64,000 nucleotides of DNA from Bacteroidales bacterium M8 (lineage in GTDB: Bacteria > Bacteroidota > Bacteroidia > Bacteroidales > Muribaculaceae): contig LUJS01000004.1 of NCBI GenBank assembly GCA_001689495.1, positions 1 through 64,000 on the forward strand. Reading direction: 5' to 3'. The notes beneath the pieces are model-generated. The model ran no database searches. It was not told the DNA's origin and was given only the letters and a program-made list of their open reading frames with translations. Shown here one piece after another: positions 40,530-48,978 of the stretch. The position numbers and the translations under genes are program-made. How positions within the stretch are numbered: the first letter of the stretch is position 1; each line of letters opens with the position of its first letter.

Positions 40530-41237
40530 TCAGAGCCGTCCGTTGTCCATATATGAATAGCTGTTGCCGCGGGCTATGATGACGTGGTCGAGCACCCTTA
40601 TGTCGAGCAGCGCGGCGCCCTCCTTGATGCGTCGCGTCAGGCTGTCGTCCTGACCCGACGGCGAGGGGTTGCCCGACGGATGGTTGTGCACCAGTATTAT
40701 CCCCTCGGCCAGACAGTCGAGGGCACGTTTCAGCAGCAACTTAACATCGACCACCGTCGACGCCGTGCCCCCCTGGGAGATGCAGCGGCGATACCTGACG
40801 CGATTGGAGCGCGACAGCATCAGCACCCAGAATTCCTCATATTCAAGCGATTCGAGTGTCGGCTGCATCAGCCTCACCACATCGGCGCTCGACCGTATCT
40901 GCGGGTCCTCGTGCAGCGACGCCTGCTCGCGGTTGCGGCGTCCAAGCTCGAAGGCGGCGGCGAGACTCACGGCCTTTGCCGGGCCCACGCCCTTGTATTT
41001 TCCCATCATCTCGTCCATTGTAAGCGACGCCAGCCTGTCCACGCGGCCGTCGCAGTCGCGCAGTATGCCGCGCGCCATGTCGACCACCGACATGCCGGGG
41101 AGTCCGCCGCCAAAGATTATCGCCACCAGCTCGGCATCGCTCAGGGCGCGGATGCCCTGCGCCAAAGCCTTCTCGCGGGGTTTGTCGTCCTCGCCGAGGT
41201 TCTTGATGGGAATCGAGGAGAAAGGTATCTCGTCCAT
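40530..41237 (-). CDS. radC: RadC-family JAB-domain protein
   Basis: 235 aa. N-terminal helix-hairpin-helix region (LSDAELVAIIFGGG, YKGVGPAKAVSLAAAFELG) and C-terminal JAB/MPN domain with the metal-binding signature HNHPSGNPSPSGQD. The His-x-His...Asp pattern is intact, so a metal-dependent activity is likely. RadC proteins are widely called DNA-repair proteins, but their biochemical role is unsettled. It is the last gene of the leftward helicase operon, 7 nt after a lipoprotein gene. The HNHP is the JAB motif, not an HNH nuclease. Confidence 0.95.
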   Translation of the reverse strand: MDEIPFSSIPIKNLGEDDKPREKALAQGIRALSDAELVAIIFGGGLPGMSVVDMARGILRDCDGRVDRLASLTMDEMMGKYKGVGPAKAVSLAAAFELGRRNREQASLHEDPQIRSSADVVRLMQPTLESLEYEEFWVLMLSRSNRVRYRRCISQGGTASTVVDVKLLLKRALDCLAEGIILVHNHPSGNPSPSGQDDSLTRRIKEGAALLDIRVLDHVIIARGNSYSYMDNGRL

Positions 41238-41244
41238 GGGCAGT

Positions 41245-41655
41245 CTATTTCAGTTCATCGGGCCTGAATATCGCCGTGGCCACCGTATCGCCCCCGGCAT
41301 CGCTGACATAATAGTAGACCAGCGAGTATCCGGCCTCGACGGGCACCCTGACAATAGGCTCGCTCATGCCGTGTATCTTCAGCTGCGACACGACATCGCC
41401 ATGTATCGAGTCTACCAGCGCCTGCAGGTTGTCGAAGTCGGCGGTGCTCCCCGCGATGTCCATCTTCATGCCCACACTTTTCCCTTCGTGGTCTACCTCC
41501 ACGTCGGTCCATGTGGTCAGCGCGTCCATCGCCAGCGGCAGCAGGGTCCTCGACTCGTCGGCCACGGCGTCCACCTTGCCGGCGTTGTCGGTGCCGCAGG
41601 CCGCAAGCACGGGCAAGCATAGGCACGACAAGCATTTCAGTATCATGTTTTTCAT
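41245..41655 (-). CDS. Hypothetical lipoprotein
   Basis: 136 aa, unrecognised. Lipoprotein signal peptide with Cys20 (LAAC). The mature domain (about 115 aa) begins with an acidic region and has two amphipathic helices and C-terminal strands (YSLVYYYVSDAGGDTVATAI). It lies between the glycosyltransferase (19 nt upstream) and radC (7 nt downstream), so probably co-transcribed. No functional hint beyond periplasmic or outer-membrane location. Confidence 0.72.
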   Translation of the reverse strand: MKNMILKCLSCLCLPVLAACGTDNAGKVDAVADESRTLLPLAMDALTTWTDVEVDHEGKSVGMKMDIAGSTADFDNLQALVDSIHGDVVSQLKIHGMSEPIVRVPVEAGYSLVYYYVSDAGGDTVATAIFRPDELK

Positions 41656-41674
41656 GGTCTGTTATGATTGATGT

Positions 41675-42673
41675 TTATTTTCCTTTTCTTATCAGTATCT
41701 CCTCCTCGATGTCGCGCCCTCGGCCCAGAAGTATCTTGGTGACGTATGCCTTGATGAATCCGGTGCCATAGCCCACGATCTGTATCACGCTGGCGGGCAC
41801 GGCCTTGGCGGCGATGACGACAGACCTTGTCGACACCAGCGCGTGCACGAATATCGCCGCGAGATACACCCCAATCGGCAACAGCCACCACGGCGACACG
41901 AAGATGCCCAAGAGCACCAGCAGCACGCCGATGACGACCGCGAGGGCCGGCAGGGTGTGCACGAGCTTCATGGAGCCGGGATAGAGCAGCTTAAGCGTGA
42001 TTCTCGACATGCCGAACACATGCACCTGACGGAAGAACTTGCCGAAATCGACCCTGCGCTTGTGATAGACATAGGCGGGCCTGATCAGGCCTATCGAGAA
42101 TCCGGCCTGACGTATGCGGGTGCTCATGTCGATGTCCTCGGAGAACATTTCCCTAAATCCCCCCACCTTGTCGTAGACGCGGCGCGAGAAGCCCATGTTG
42201 AACGTGCGGGGCACGAACCTCTCCATGCTCACCTTGCCGCCGCGTATGCCACCCGTGGTCAGCAGCGAGGTCATGGCATAGCTGATGGCCTTCTGGGTGG
42301 TGCTGAACGACTCGTGGGCGGCGTCCGGACCGCCGAAACAGTCGACCGGGTGCGCGTCGAGCTCGCGCGAGAGTATCTCGAAATAGTCGGGCGGGATGAC
42401 GCAGTCCGAGTCGAAGAAGATGAACCAATCTCCCTCGGCCCGCTCCATGCCATAATTGCGGGCTATGGAGCGCCCCTCGTTCTCCTTGTAGAAATATTTG
42501 GACCTGACGCCGGGATAGCTCCTCACCACGTCGCCGCACGGGTCGGTCGAGCCATCCTCGACGATGACGGCCTCGAAGTCCTTGCATGTCTGGGCGTCGA
42601 GGCTCCTCATCAGGTCGGACACCTCGTCGATGCGGTTGTAGACGGGGACTATGACGGAAAATCTCGGTGCCAT
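41675..42673 (-). CDS. Family 2 glycosyltransferase, membrane-bound
   Basis: 332 aa. GT-A fold: FSVIVPVYNRIDEVSDLMRS at the start, FEAVIVEDGSTD, and the DxD-type site FFDSDCVIPP; GFSRRVYDKVGGFREMFSED is typical of GT2 enzymes making polysaccharides or glycolipids. Two or three C-terminal TM helices (HTLPALAVVIGVLLVLLGIF, LLPIGVYLAAIFVHALVS) anchor it in the inner membrane. It overlaps nspC by 1 nt. Donor and acceptor are unknown; no other surface polysaccharide genes adjoin. Confidence 0.92.
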   Translation of the reverse strand: MAPRFSVIVPVYNRIDEVSDLMRSLDAQTCKDFEAVIVEDGSTDPCGDVVRSYPGVRSKYFYKENEGRSIARNYGMERAEGDWFIFFDSDCVIPPDYFEILSRELDAHPVDCFGGPDAAHESFSTTQKAISYAMTSLLTTGGIRGGKVSMERFVPRTFNMGFSRRVYDKVGGFREMFSEDIDMSTRIRQAGFSIGLIRPAYVYHKRRVDFGKFFRQVHVFGMSRITLKLLYPGSMKLVHTLPALAVVIGVLLVLLGIFVSPWWLLPIGVYLAAIFVHALVSTRSVVIAAKAVPASVIQIVGYGTGFIKAYVTKILLGRGRDIEEEILIRKGK

Positions 42674-43803
42674 CAGCTCATGCGGTTTTTATAGTCCTCG
42701 TATGTGAACTGCCTCAGATACCGGCACTCGCCATGCTTGTCGCACAGCACCATCGAGGGGTGCTGTATGCCGTTGAACATGGTGGTCTTGACGGTGGTAT
42801 AGTGATTCATGTCCTCGAGCGTCAGGCGGTCGCCGGCCTTGAGGGGCGCGGCGAATGTCCAGTCGCCCACATAGTCGCCGCTCAGGCACGAGTTGCCGCC
42901 GAGACGATAGACGGGCAGTCCCTCGGCCTCGGGCACGCTCTCGGTTATGGCGGGCTTGTAGGGCATCTCGAGACAGTCGGGCATGTGGCAGGCGAACGAG
43001 GCGTCGATTATGGCCGTCCTGACGCCCTGATTCTCGACCACGTCGAGCACCGAGGTTATCAGGTCGCCCGTGCGCCACGTGAACGCGCTCCCCGGCTCCA
43101 TCACCACCTTGAGCCACGGATAGCGGGCACGGAAGTCGCGCAACAGCCCTATCAGGTGGTCGGTATCATACCCCTCGCGGGTCATCAGGTGCCCGCCGCC
43201 GAAGTTGACCCACTTGACCTGTGGCAGCCAGCGGCCAAACTGTGCCTCGAATGCCGCGAGCACCTTGGCCAGATCGTATGAGGTGCTCTCGCACAGCGCG
43301 TGGAAGTGCAGGCCCTCTATCCCCTCGGGCAATCCGTCGGCGAGACCGTCGGCGGTGACACCGAATCTCGAGCCGGGCAGGGCGGGATTGTATATCTCGG
43401 TGTCTATGACCGAGCACTGGGGATTGACCCTCAGGCCGGGCGAGACACCCGCCTCGAGGGCACGCGCGCCATATCGCTCCCACTGCGACAGCGAGTTGAA
43501 GGTGATGTGCGTGGCGCGGCTCAGAAACTCGTCTATCGTCGCCGGGGTGTAGACCGGACAATAGACATGGGCCTCGCCACCGAGCTCGTCGTTGCCCAGA
43601 CGCAGCTCGTTGAGCGAGCTGGCCGTGAAGTCGCGGTTATACTCGCGCACGATGTCGAACGTGCGCCACAGGGCATTGGCCTTGAAGGCCATGATGATGT
43701 TGACGCCCGCCTCGCGCTCGACACGGTTTATCAGTTCGAGATTGCGGCGCAGGCGATCCTCATAGACTATGTAGAACGGAGTGGGAATATCTTGGATTTT
43801 CAT
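42673..43803 (-). CDS. nspC: Carboxynorspermidine decarboxylase
   Basis: 376 aa. PLP-dependent alanine-racemase-fold decarboxylase: Lys41 in MAFKANALW binds PLP; HFHALCESTSYDLAKVLAAF and WVNFGGGHLMTREGYD mark the barrel; GGNSCLSGDYVGDW carries the active-site Cys-Asp. It converts carboxyspermidine or carboxynorspermidine to spermidine or norspermidine in the aspartate-semialdehyde-dependent polyamine route common in gut Bacteroidetes. The partner dehydrogenase is not in this window. It overlaps the helicase gene by 4 nt and the glycosyltransferase by 1 nt. Confidence 0.96.
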   Translation of the reverse strand: MKIQDIPTPFYIVYEDRLRRNLELINRVEREAGVNIIMAFKANALWRTFDIVREYNRDFTASSLNELRLGNDELGGEAHVYCPVYTPATIDEFLSRATHITFNSLSQWERYGARALEAGVSPGLRVNPQCSVIDTEIYNPALPGSRFGVTADGLADGLPEGIEGLHFHALCESTSYDLAKVLAAFEAQFGRWLPQVKWVNFGGGHLMTREGYDTDHLIGLLRDFRARYPWLKVVMEPGSAFTWRTGDLITSVLDVVENQGVRTAIIDASFACHMPDCLEMPYKPAITESVPEAEGLPVYRLGGNSCLSGDYVGDWTFAAPLKAGDRLTLEDMNHYTTVKTTMFNGIQHPSMVLCDKHGECRYLRQFTYEDYKNRMS

Positions 43804-46130
43804 ACGATTGCGAATTTGGCATATTTGAACAGCAGTACTCTCTGCGGCGTGTCGTCGTTGTCGAACTCGACCAGCATCCTCGGCCCTACGCCATCGGTCA
43901 GGACCTCGGTCACCGTGCCGGTGCCGAAACGCGGATGGTGTATCCTCGTGCCCGGACTCACCTCATCGGATGTATGCTGGACAAAACCGGCATCGGGCAC
44001 CGCCGAGGTGGGGGCGGCTGCGGGCGCGGGCCTGTTGCCGCGTATATCGGAGAGCGAGCGGGCCGTCCCGACCATTGACCGGCCGAAATCATAGCGCGTC
44101 TCGCGCACGGGCCTCGACATCGGGGCGCTCACGTCAGTGCCGCCGGCGTTGAGATACTTGCGGTCTATCTCCTTGAGGAAGGGGGATATGAATGTGCTCA
44201 TGAAGTTGCCGTTCCTGAAACGCTGCGTGGCATAGCTCATCATGCAATAGTTTCGGGCGCGGGTTATGGCCACATATAGCAGGCGGCGCTCCTCCTCGAT
44301 CTCGGCCTGTGAGCCCTGAGCCATCGACGAGGGGAACAGGCCATCCTCGACGCCTACGATAAAGACATTGTTGAACTCAAGGCCCTTGGCCGAGTGGACG
44401 GTCATCAGCGTGACGCGGTCCTCGGACCCGGTGTCGTCCGAGTCCTGATCGGTCGACAGCGACACCGTGGTCAGAAATCCCGACATGGTCAGCAGTGACG
44501 GGTCATCGGTCCCCGAGGTCTCGCGGGTCTCCTCGACAAAGGCGCGCACGGCCCCGAGCAGCTCGTTCAGATTCTCCTTCTTGGATATGTTCTCGGGGGT
44601 CGTGTCGCTGTCATACATCGTGGCCATGCCGGTATCCTTGAGTATGTTGTATGCCAGCACGTCGGCGGGGACCCTCTCGTCGTCCATGTCGATGAACCGC
44701 TCTATCAGCATGGCAAACTCGCCCAGCTTCTTGCGGGCGGCGCCCTTGACCTCGGCTGGTATCATCTCGGGGGTCGTCAGCACGTACCACAGGCTGCGGT
44801 TGTTGCGCATGGCCGCGCTCTGCAGCCTCTGCACGGTGGTATCGCCTATGCCTCGCGCCGGATAGTTTATCACCCTGCGCAGGGCCTCGTCATCGTCGGG
44901 ATTGACCGCGAGGCGGAAGTATGCCAGCGCGTCCTTGACCTCCTTGCGCTGATAGAAAGACAGGCCACCATATATTCTGTACGGTATGTTGCGCTTGCGC
45001 AACGCCTCCTCGAGCACGCGGCTCTGGGCGTTGGTGCGATAGAGTATGGCAAAGTCGTTGAAGGCATCGCCGGTGCTGACCCTCTGCTGCGACAGGCGGG
45101 CGGCCACCTTGTATGATTCCTCCATGTCAGAGAAGCACTTCACCACGTCGACCCGCTCGCCCTTCGAGTTCTCTGAATACACATTCTTGGGTATCTGCTC
45201 GCGGTTGCGGGCTATCAGGCTCCCGGCGGCGTTGATGATGTTCTGGGTCGAACGATAGTTGCGCTCCAGCTTGAACGTGCGCAGCTCGGGGAAGTCCTCG
45301 CGCAGATGCAGTATGTTGCCTATGTTGGCTCCGCGAAACGAATAGATGCTCTGGGCATCGTCGCCCACCACGCAGAGCCGCTTGTGCTTGCGCACCAGCT
45401 TCTCGACGATGCGGTGCTGACAGGCGTTGGTGTCCTGATACTCGTCCACCAGCACATACATGAACCGCTCCTGATACATCTCGGCCACCTCGGGGTGCTC
45501 GTCGAACAGCCTGTTGGTGAAGAACAGCAGGTCGTCGAAATCCATGGCGTCGGCTATGGCGCAGCGCTCGGCATAGAGGCGATATATGTGCGCCACCTTC
45601 GGGCGGCCGTTCTTGGCGTCGGCCTCCATCAGCCCACGGCTGCGGGCATAGTCGTCGGGCGAGATCAGCGCATTCTTGGCGTTGGAGATCTCACCCAATA
45701 CCGTCGCGGGCTTATACTGCTTGTCGTCCAGCCCCAGCTCCTTGATAATATTCTTGACAAGGTTGCGCGAGTCTGCCGCATCGTATATCGTAAATGTAGG
45801 CTTGAACCCGAGCAGAGGCGCGTGGGCACGCAATATGCGCGAGAAGATGGAGTGGAAGGTGCCTATTCCATACATTACACTTGTCACCTTACCTAACATT
45901 CCCTCGATGCGCTCGCGCATCTCGCGGGCAGCCTTGTTGGTGAAGGTCAGGGCGAGTATCCTCCACGGCGGGACACCCATCTCGAGCAGGTGCAGTATCT
46001 TGTAAGTGATGACGCGGGTCTTGCCTGAACCGGCCCCCGCAATGACCAGCTGAGGCCCGTCGAGATACTCGACAGCCTCGCGTTGCTGCTGATTGAGCCG
46101 GCTGAGATATGTTTCGGGGTCCTGTGTCAT
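43800..46130 (-). CDS. uvrD: UvrD/PcrA-type superfamily 1 DNA helicase
   Basis: 776 aa. Complete SF1A helicase: Q motif LNQQQREAVEYLDGPQLVIA, Walker A AGAGSGKTRVI, motif II VDEYQDTN, motif III VGDDAQSIYSFRGA, motif IV LERNYRSTQNI, motif V TVHSAKGLEF and motif VI EERRLLYVAITRAR. The C-terminus (GTRIHHPRFGTGTVTEVL) is the PcrA/UvrD tudor-like RNA polymerase-binding domain. It unwinds DNA 3'-5' in nucleotide excision and mismatch repair and removes RecA. First gene of the five-gene leftward operon; promoter inside the inverted repeat at 46165. Confidence 0.95.
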   Translation of the reverse strand: MTQDPETYLSRLNQQQREAVEYLDGPQLVIAGAGSGKTRVITYKILHLLEMGVPPWRILALTFTNKAAREMRERIEGMLGKVTSVMYGIGTFHSIFSRILRAHAPLLGFKPTFTIYDAADSRNLVKNIIKELGLDDKQYKPATVLGEISNAKNALISPDDYARSRGLMEADAKNGRPKVAHIYRLYAERCAIADAMDFDDLLFFTNRLFDEHPEVAEMYQERFMYVLVDEYQDTNACQHRIVEKLVRKHKRLCVVGDDAQSIYSFRGANIGNILHLREDFPELRTFKLERNYRSTQNIINAAGSLIARNREQIPKNVYSENSKGERVDVVKCFSDMEESYKVAARLSQQRVSTGDAFNDFAILYRTNAQSRVLEEALRKRNIPYRIYGGLSFYQRKEVKDALAYFRLAVNPDDDEALRRVINYPARGIGDTTVQRLQSAAMRNNRSLWYVLTTPEMIPAEVKGAARKKLGEFAMLIERFIDMDDERVPADVLAYNILKDTGMATMYDSDTTPENISKKENLNELLGAVRAFVEETRETSGTDDPSLLTMSGFLTTVSLSTDQDSDDTGSEDRVTLMTVHSAKGLEFNNVFIVGVEDGLFPSSMAQGSQAEIEEERRLLYVAITRARNYCMMSYATQRFRNGNFMSTFISPFLKEIDRKYLNAGGTDVSAPMSRPVRETRYDFGRSMVGTARSLSDIRGNRPAPAAAPTSAVPDAGFVQHTSDEVSPGTRIHHPRFGTGTVTEVLTDGVGPRMLVEFDNDDTPQRVLLFKYAKFAIV

Positions 46131-46166
46131 TTACTTGTGATATGATTCGTCATAATATATGAAGTG

Positions 46167-46174
46167 CAAAAATA
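46167..46174 (-). promoter_or_regulatory. -7 box of uvrD operon
   Basis: TATTTTTG on the minus strand in the left arm of the inverted repeat, with TTTG at 46196-46199 (21-bp spacer); leader of about 35 nt. Confidence 0.5.
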
Positions 46175-46304
46175 GCGAATTTCCACCAAACCCACCAAAG
46201 ATTCACGACTTTTATGGAAAAGAGATTTCGCGGTGCTACAGACGGGAACATATGAGAGGAATATATAAATGGCGTGAATGGTTGGGGATTTGGTGGAAAT
46301 TTGC

Positions 46305-46312
46305 TATTTTTG
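46305..46312 (+). promoter_or_regulatory. -7 box of C69 dipeptidase gene
   Basis: TATTTTTG in the right arm; TTG at 46282-46284 is 20 bp upstream. It places the transcription start downstream of the in-frame ATG at 46159, so that longer start is rejected. Confidence 0.5.
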
Positions 46313-46332
46313 CAGTGTATATATTATCAAGA

Positions 46333-47979
46333 ATGAAGACACAGATGAAGATAACTGCAGCAGTGGCTGCTCTGGCGCTTGCCGTTCCGGCGGGCGCGCT
46401 GGGCTGCACAAGCCTCGTGGCGGGCAAGAACGCCACTCCCGACGGGTCGGTGCTGGTGACCTATGCCGCCGATTCGCATACCCTCTATGGCGAGCTATAT
46501 CACACTCCCGGCGGCAAGCATGAGCCGGGCGCGATGCGCAAGGTGGTCGAGTGGGATACCGGCAAGCCTCTCGGCGAGATTCCGCAGCCCGAGGTGACAT
46601 ACACCACCATGGGCAACATGAACGAGCACGGCCTGACCATCGTGGAGAGCACGTGGGGCGGCCGCGAGGAGCTGGCCGACACGACGGGCCTGATCGACTA
46701 TGGCTCGCTGATATACATTGCCCTCGAGCGCGCGAAGACTCCACGCGAAGCCATCAAGGTTATGACCGATCTGGTCAAGGAACATGGCTATTGCTCGGAG
46801 GGCGAGTCGTTTACCATCGCCGACGCCAACGAGGCGTGGATCATGGAGCTGATAGGCAAGGGCGGCAAGGAGAAGGGCGCCGTGTGGGTGGCCCGCCGCG
46901 TGCCCGACGACTGCATCTCGGGCCATGCCAACTTTCCGCGCATACACAAGTTTGACCGCAAGGACAAGGAGAACACCATCTGTTCGCCCGACGTGATAGA
47001 CTTTGCCCGCAAGATGGGATACTATAAGGGCAAGGATGAGGATTTCAGCTTCTCGAGCGCATACTGCGAGCTCGACGGCACGGCCACCCGCGGCTGCGAC
47101 GGACGTGTGTGGAGCTACTTCAACCGCTTTGCCGACGGCATGGACCGCTATCTGCCGTGGATTCTCGAGTCCGAGGGCGAGGTGATGCCCCTCTTTGTCA
47201 AGCCCGACCGCAAGGTGAGCGTCAACGACATGAAGTGGGCCATGCGCGACCACTTCGAGGGCACGCCGATGGACATGACCAAGGATGTCGGCGCGGGTCC
47301 CTACAGCTCGCCCTATCGCTGGAGGCCGATGACATTCAAAGTGGACGGCGTGGAGTATCTTAACGAGCGCGCCACGGCCACACAGCAGACCGGATTCTCG
47401 CTGGTGTCGCAGATGAACGCCTCGCACCCCGAGGGGATGAGGGGAATACTCTGGTTTGGCGTCGACGACACCAACACCTGCGTCTATGTGCCCGTCTACA
47501 ACTCGATGACCGCCGTGCCCCGCGAGTTTGCCGTCGGCAACGGCGACATGCTCAACCTGTCGTGGGATGCCGCATTCTGGGTCAACAACTACGTGGCCAA
47601 TCAGGCATATCACCGCTACTCGCAGATGATACCCGACATTCGCCGCGTGCAGAAGGCCGAGGAGGCTACGCTCGAGGCCGAGGTCGACTCGCTCAAGACC
47701 GCCGTGGCCTCGATGACGCCCGCCGATGCCCGCGCCGCCCTTCAGGCCCACACCGAGATGGCCTCGGCACGCTATCTGAAGAACTATCGCGCCCTCGGGG
47801 ACTATCTGCTGGTCAAGTATCTGGACGGCAACGTCAAGAAGGAGAAGGACGGCACGTTCGAGCGCACGGCCCACGGCATGTGCGCGTCGCCCGACTTCCC
47901 CGGCTATGACGAGCGCCATTATCGCGCCATCGCCAAGGAGACAGGCAACCACCTGAAGGTGCGCGAGATAAAGAAATGA
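46333..47979 (+). CDS. C69-family dipeptidase (PepD-like Ntn hydrolase)
   Basis: 548 aa from ATG 46333, chosen by the promoter and because it opens a signal peptide ending in AGALG. Cleavage before Cys25 (CTSLVAGKNATPDGS) would expose the N-terminal nucleophile of the C69 Ntn-hydrolase family. Other family blocks: YTTMGNMNEHGLTIVESTWG, GYCSEGESFTIADANEAWIM, GAVWVARRVPDDCISGHANF and SWDAAFWVNNYVANQAY. It hydrolyses dipeptides, probably in the periplasm. The strong terminator at 47996 makes it monocistronic. Confidence 0.94.
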   Translation: MKTQMKITAAVAALALAVPAGALGCTSLVAGKNATPDGSVLVTYAADSHTLYGELYHTPGGKHEPGAMRKVVEWDTGKPLGEIPQPEVTYTTMGNMNEHGLTIVESTWGGREELADTTGLIDYGSLIYIALERAKTPREAIKVMTDLVKEHGYCSEGESFTIADANEAWIMELIGKGGKEKGAVWVARRVPDDCISGHANFPRIHKFDRKDKENTICSPDVIDFARKMGYYKGKDEDFSFSSAYCELDGTATRGCDGRVWSYFNRFADGMDRYLPWILESEGEVMPLFVKPDRKVSVNDMKWAMRDHFEGTPMDMTKDVGAGPYSSPYRWRPMTFKVDGVEYLNERATATQQTGFSLVSQMNASHPEGMRGILWFGVDDTNTCVYVPVYNSMTAVPREFAVGNGDMLNLSWDAAFWVNNYVANQAYHRYSQMIPDIRRVQKAEEATLEAEVDSLKTAVASMTPADARAALQAHTEMASARYLKNYRALGDYLLVKYLDGNVKKEKDGTFERTAHGMCASPDFPGYDERHYRAIAKETGNHLKVREIKK

Positions 47980-47995
47980 CGTCAAACTGACTCCG

Positions 47996-48033
47996 AATCC
48001 CCGGCCCCGAGACACGGATGCCGGGGATTTTTA
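47996..48033 (+). terminator. Terminator of C69 dipeptidase gene
   Basis: AATCCCCGGC / GCCGGGGATT followed by TTTT; 14-nt loop. Confidence 0.88.
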
Positions 48034-48181
48034 TATCCAAAAGGGATTGAGACAGTCGATTTTGTGTTAAAATATTTAAAATCCGTATAAATATTCCGTA
48101 TTTTGCGTAAATTGCAATGATTTTATATCAGACCACACAAAAACAACTATTTACTAATCCCCCAATTTCAACTATTCAAGA

Positions 48182-48895
48182 ATGAAGAAGTATCTTGCAG
48201 AAATGATCGGAACATTCGTTCTGGTCCTCATGGGCTGCGGCAGCGCGATCTTCGCGGGCATCGGTCTCGGAACGACCGGCTATGGCGTGTCGACACTCGG
48301 CGTGGCCATGGCCTTCGGCCTCTCTGTAGTCGCCATGGCCTATACCATCGGCGGCATCTCTGGATGCCACATCAATCCCGCCATCACGCTGGGCGTGTGG
48401 GCCAACGGCCGCATGAAGAGCGCCGAGGCCATGATGTACATGCTGTTTCAGGTATTCGGCGCGCTGATAGCCTCGGCCGTGCTGTACGTGCTGGTTCACA
48501 CCGGCAACGAGGCCGGCCTGAACGCCGTGTTCAACTCGACCACCACCAACGGCGCCAACTCGTTCATGGAGGGCAACATGGTGCCCGCCTTCATCGCCGA
48601 GTTCATCTTCACCTTCATATTTGTGCTGACCGTGCTCGGCACCACCGACTCCAAGCAGGGCGCCGGCAATCTGGCCGGTCTGGCCATCGGCCTGTGTCTG
48701 GTGCTGGTGCACATCGCCTGCATCCCCATCACCGGTACCTCGGTCAACCCCGCCCGTTCTATCGGCCCGGCCATCTTCGCCGCCATCGAGGGCAACAGCC
48801 TGCCCCTGTCGCAGCTGTGGCTGTTCATCGTCGCTCCCTGTCTGGGCGCCCTCTTCAGCTCGGCTGTATGGAACGTGATCAGCTCGAAGAAGTAA
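48182..48895 (+). CDS. aqpZ: Aquaporin Z-type water channel (MIP family)
   Basis: 237 aa with six TM helices and two half-helices. Both signature motifs are present: GCHINPAITLG in loop B and GTSVNPARSIGPA in loop E. NPARS followed by IGPAIF, and the residues around it, favour a water-selective AqpZ over a glycerol facilitator. It sits in the inner membrane as a tetramer. The upstream AT-rich region (48060-48180) contains only an imperfect TATTTTG-like box. Flanking terminators make it a single-gene unit. Confidence 0.94.
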   Translation: MKKYLAEMIGTFVLVLMGCGSAIFAGIGLGTTGYGVSTLGVAMAFGLSVVAMAYTIGGISGCHINPAITLGVWANGRMKSAEAMMYMLFQVFGALIASAVLYVLVHTGNEAGLNAVFNSTTTNGANSFMEGNMVPAFIAEFIFTFIFVLTVLGTTDSKQGAGNLAGLAIGLCLVLVHIACIPITGTSVNPARSIGPAIFAAIEGNSLPLSQLWLFIVAPCLGALFSSAVWNVISSKK

Positions 48896-48914
48896 CATAC
48901 CCAAAATAGAAAAA

Positions 48915-48953
48915 ACGGATGCCGGTTCCGAACATGCGGAGTCCGGCATCCGT
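48915..48953 (+). terminator. Terminator of aquaporin gene
   Basis: ACGGATGCCGG / CCGGCATCCGT, 11-bp arms extended by TTCCG/CGGAG, no long T-run. Confidence 0.8.
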
Positions 48954-48978
48954 TATCTAAAATAAAACCCTCAACGAT

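Larger units (their letters stand above)
46165..46314. repeat. Inverted repeat carrying mirrored divergent promoters
   Basis: Arms 46165-46193 and 46286-46314 match at 27 of 29 positions in inverted orientation, separated by about 92 bp. Each arm starts with TGCAAAAATAGC, i.e. each contains an outward-facing TATTTTTG box followed upstream by TTTGGTGGAAATT. Thus the uvrD and dipeptidase promoters appear to be duplicates of one another. Confidence 0.75.

Noticed and set aside
40600..40700. HNHP motif considered as an HNH nuclease
   Set aside because: It is the JAB/MPN metal motif of RadC (HNHPSGNPSPSGQD), with the helix-hairpin-helix region in front.
46159..46332. N-terminal extension of the C69 dipeptidase to ATG 46159
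   Set aside because: It lies upstream of the TATTTTTG promoter, crosses the inverted repeat, and would bury the signal peptide 58 residues in.
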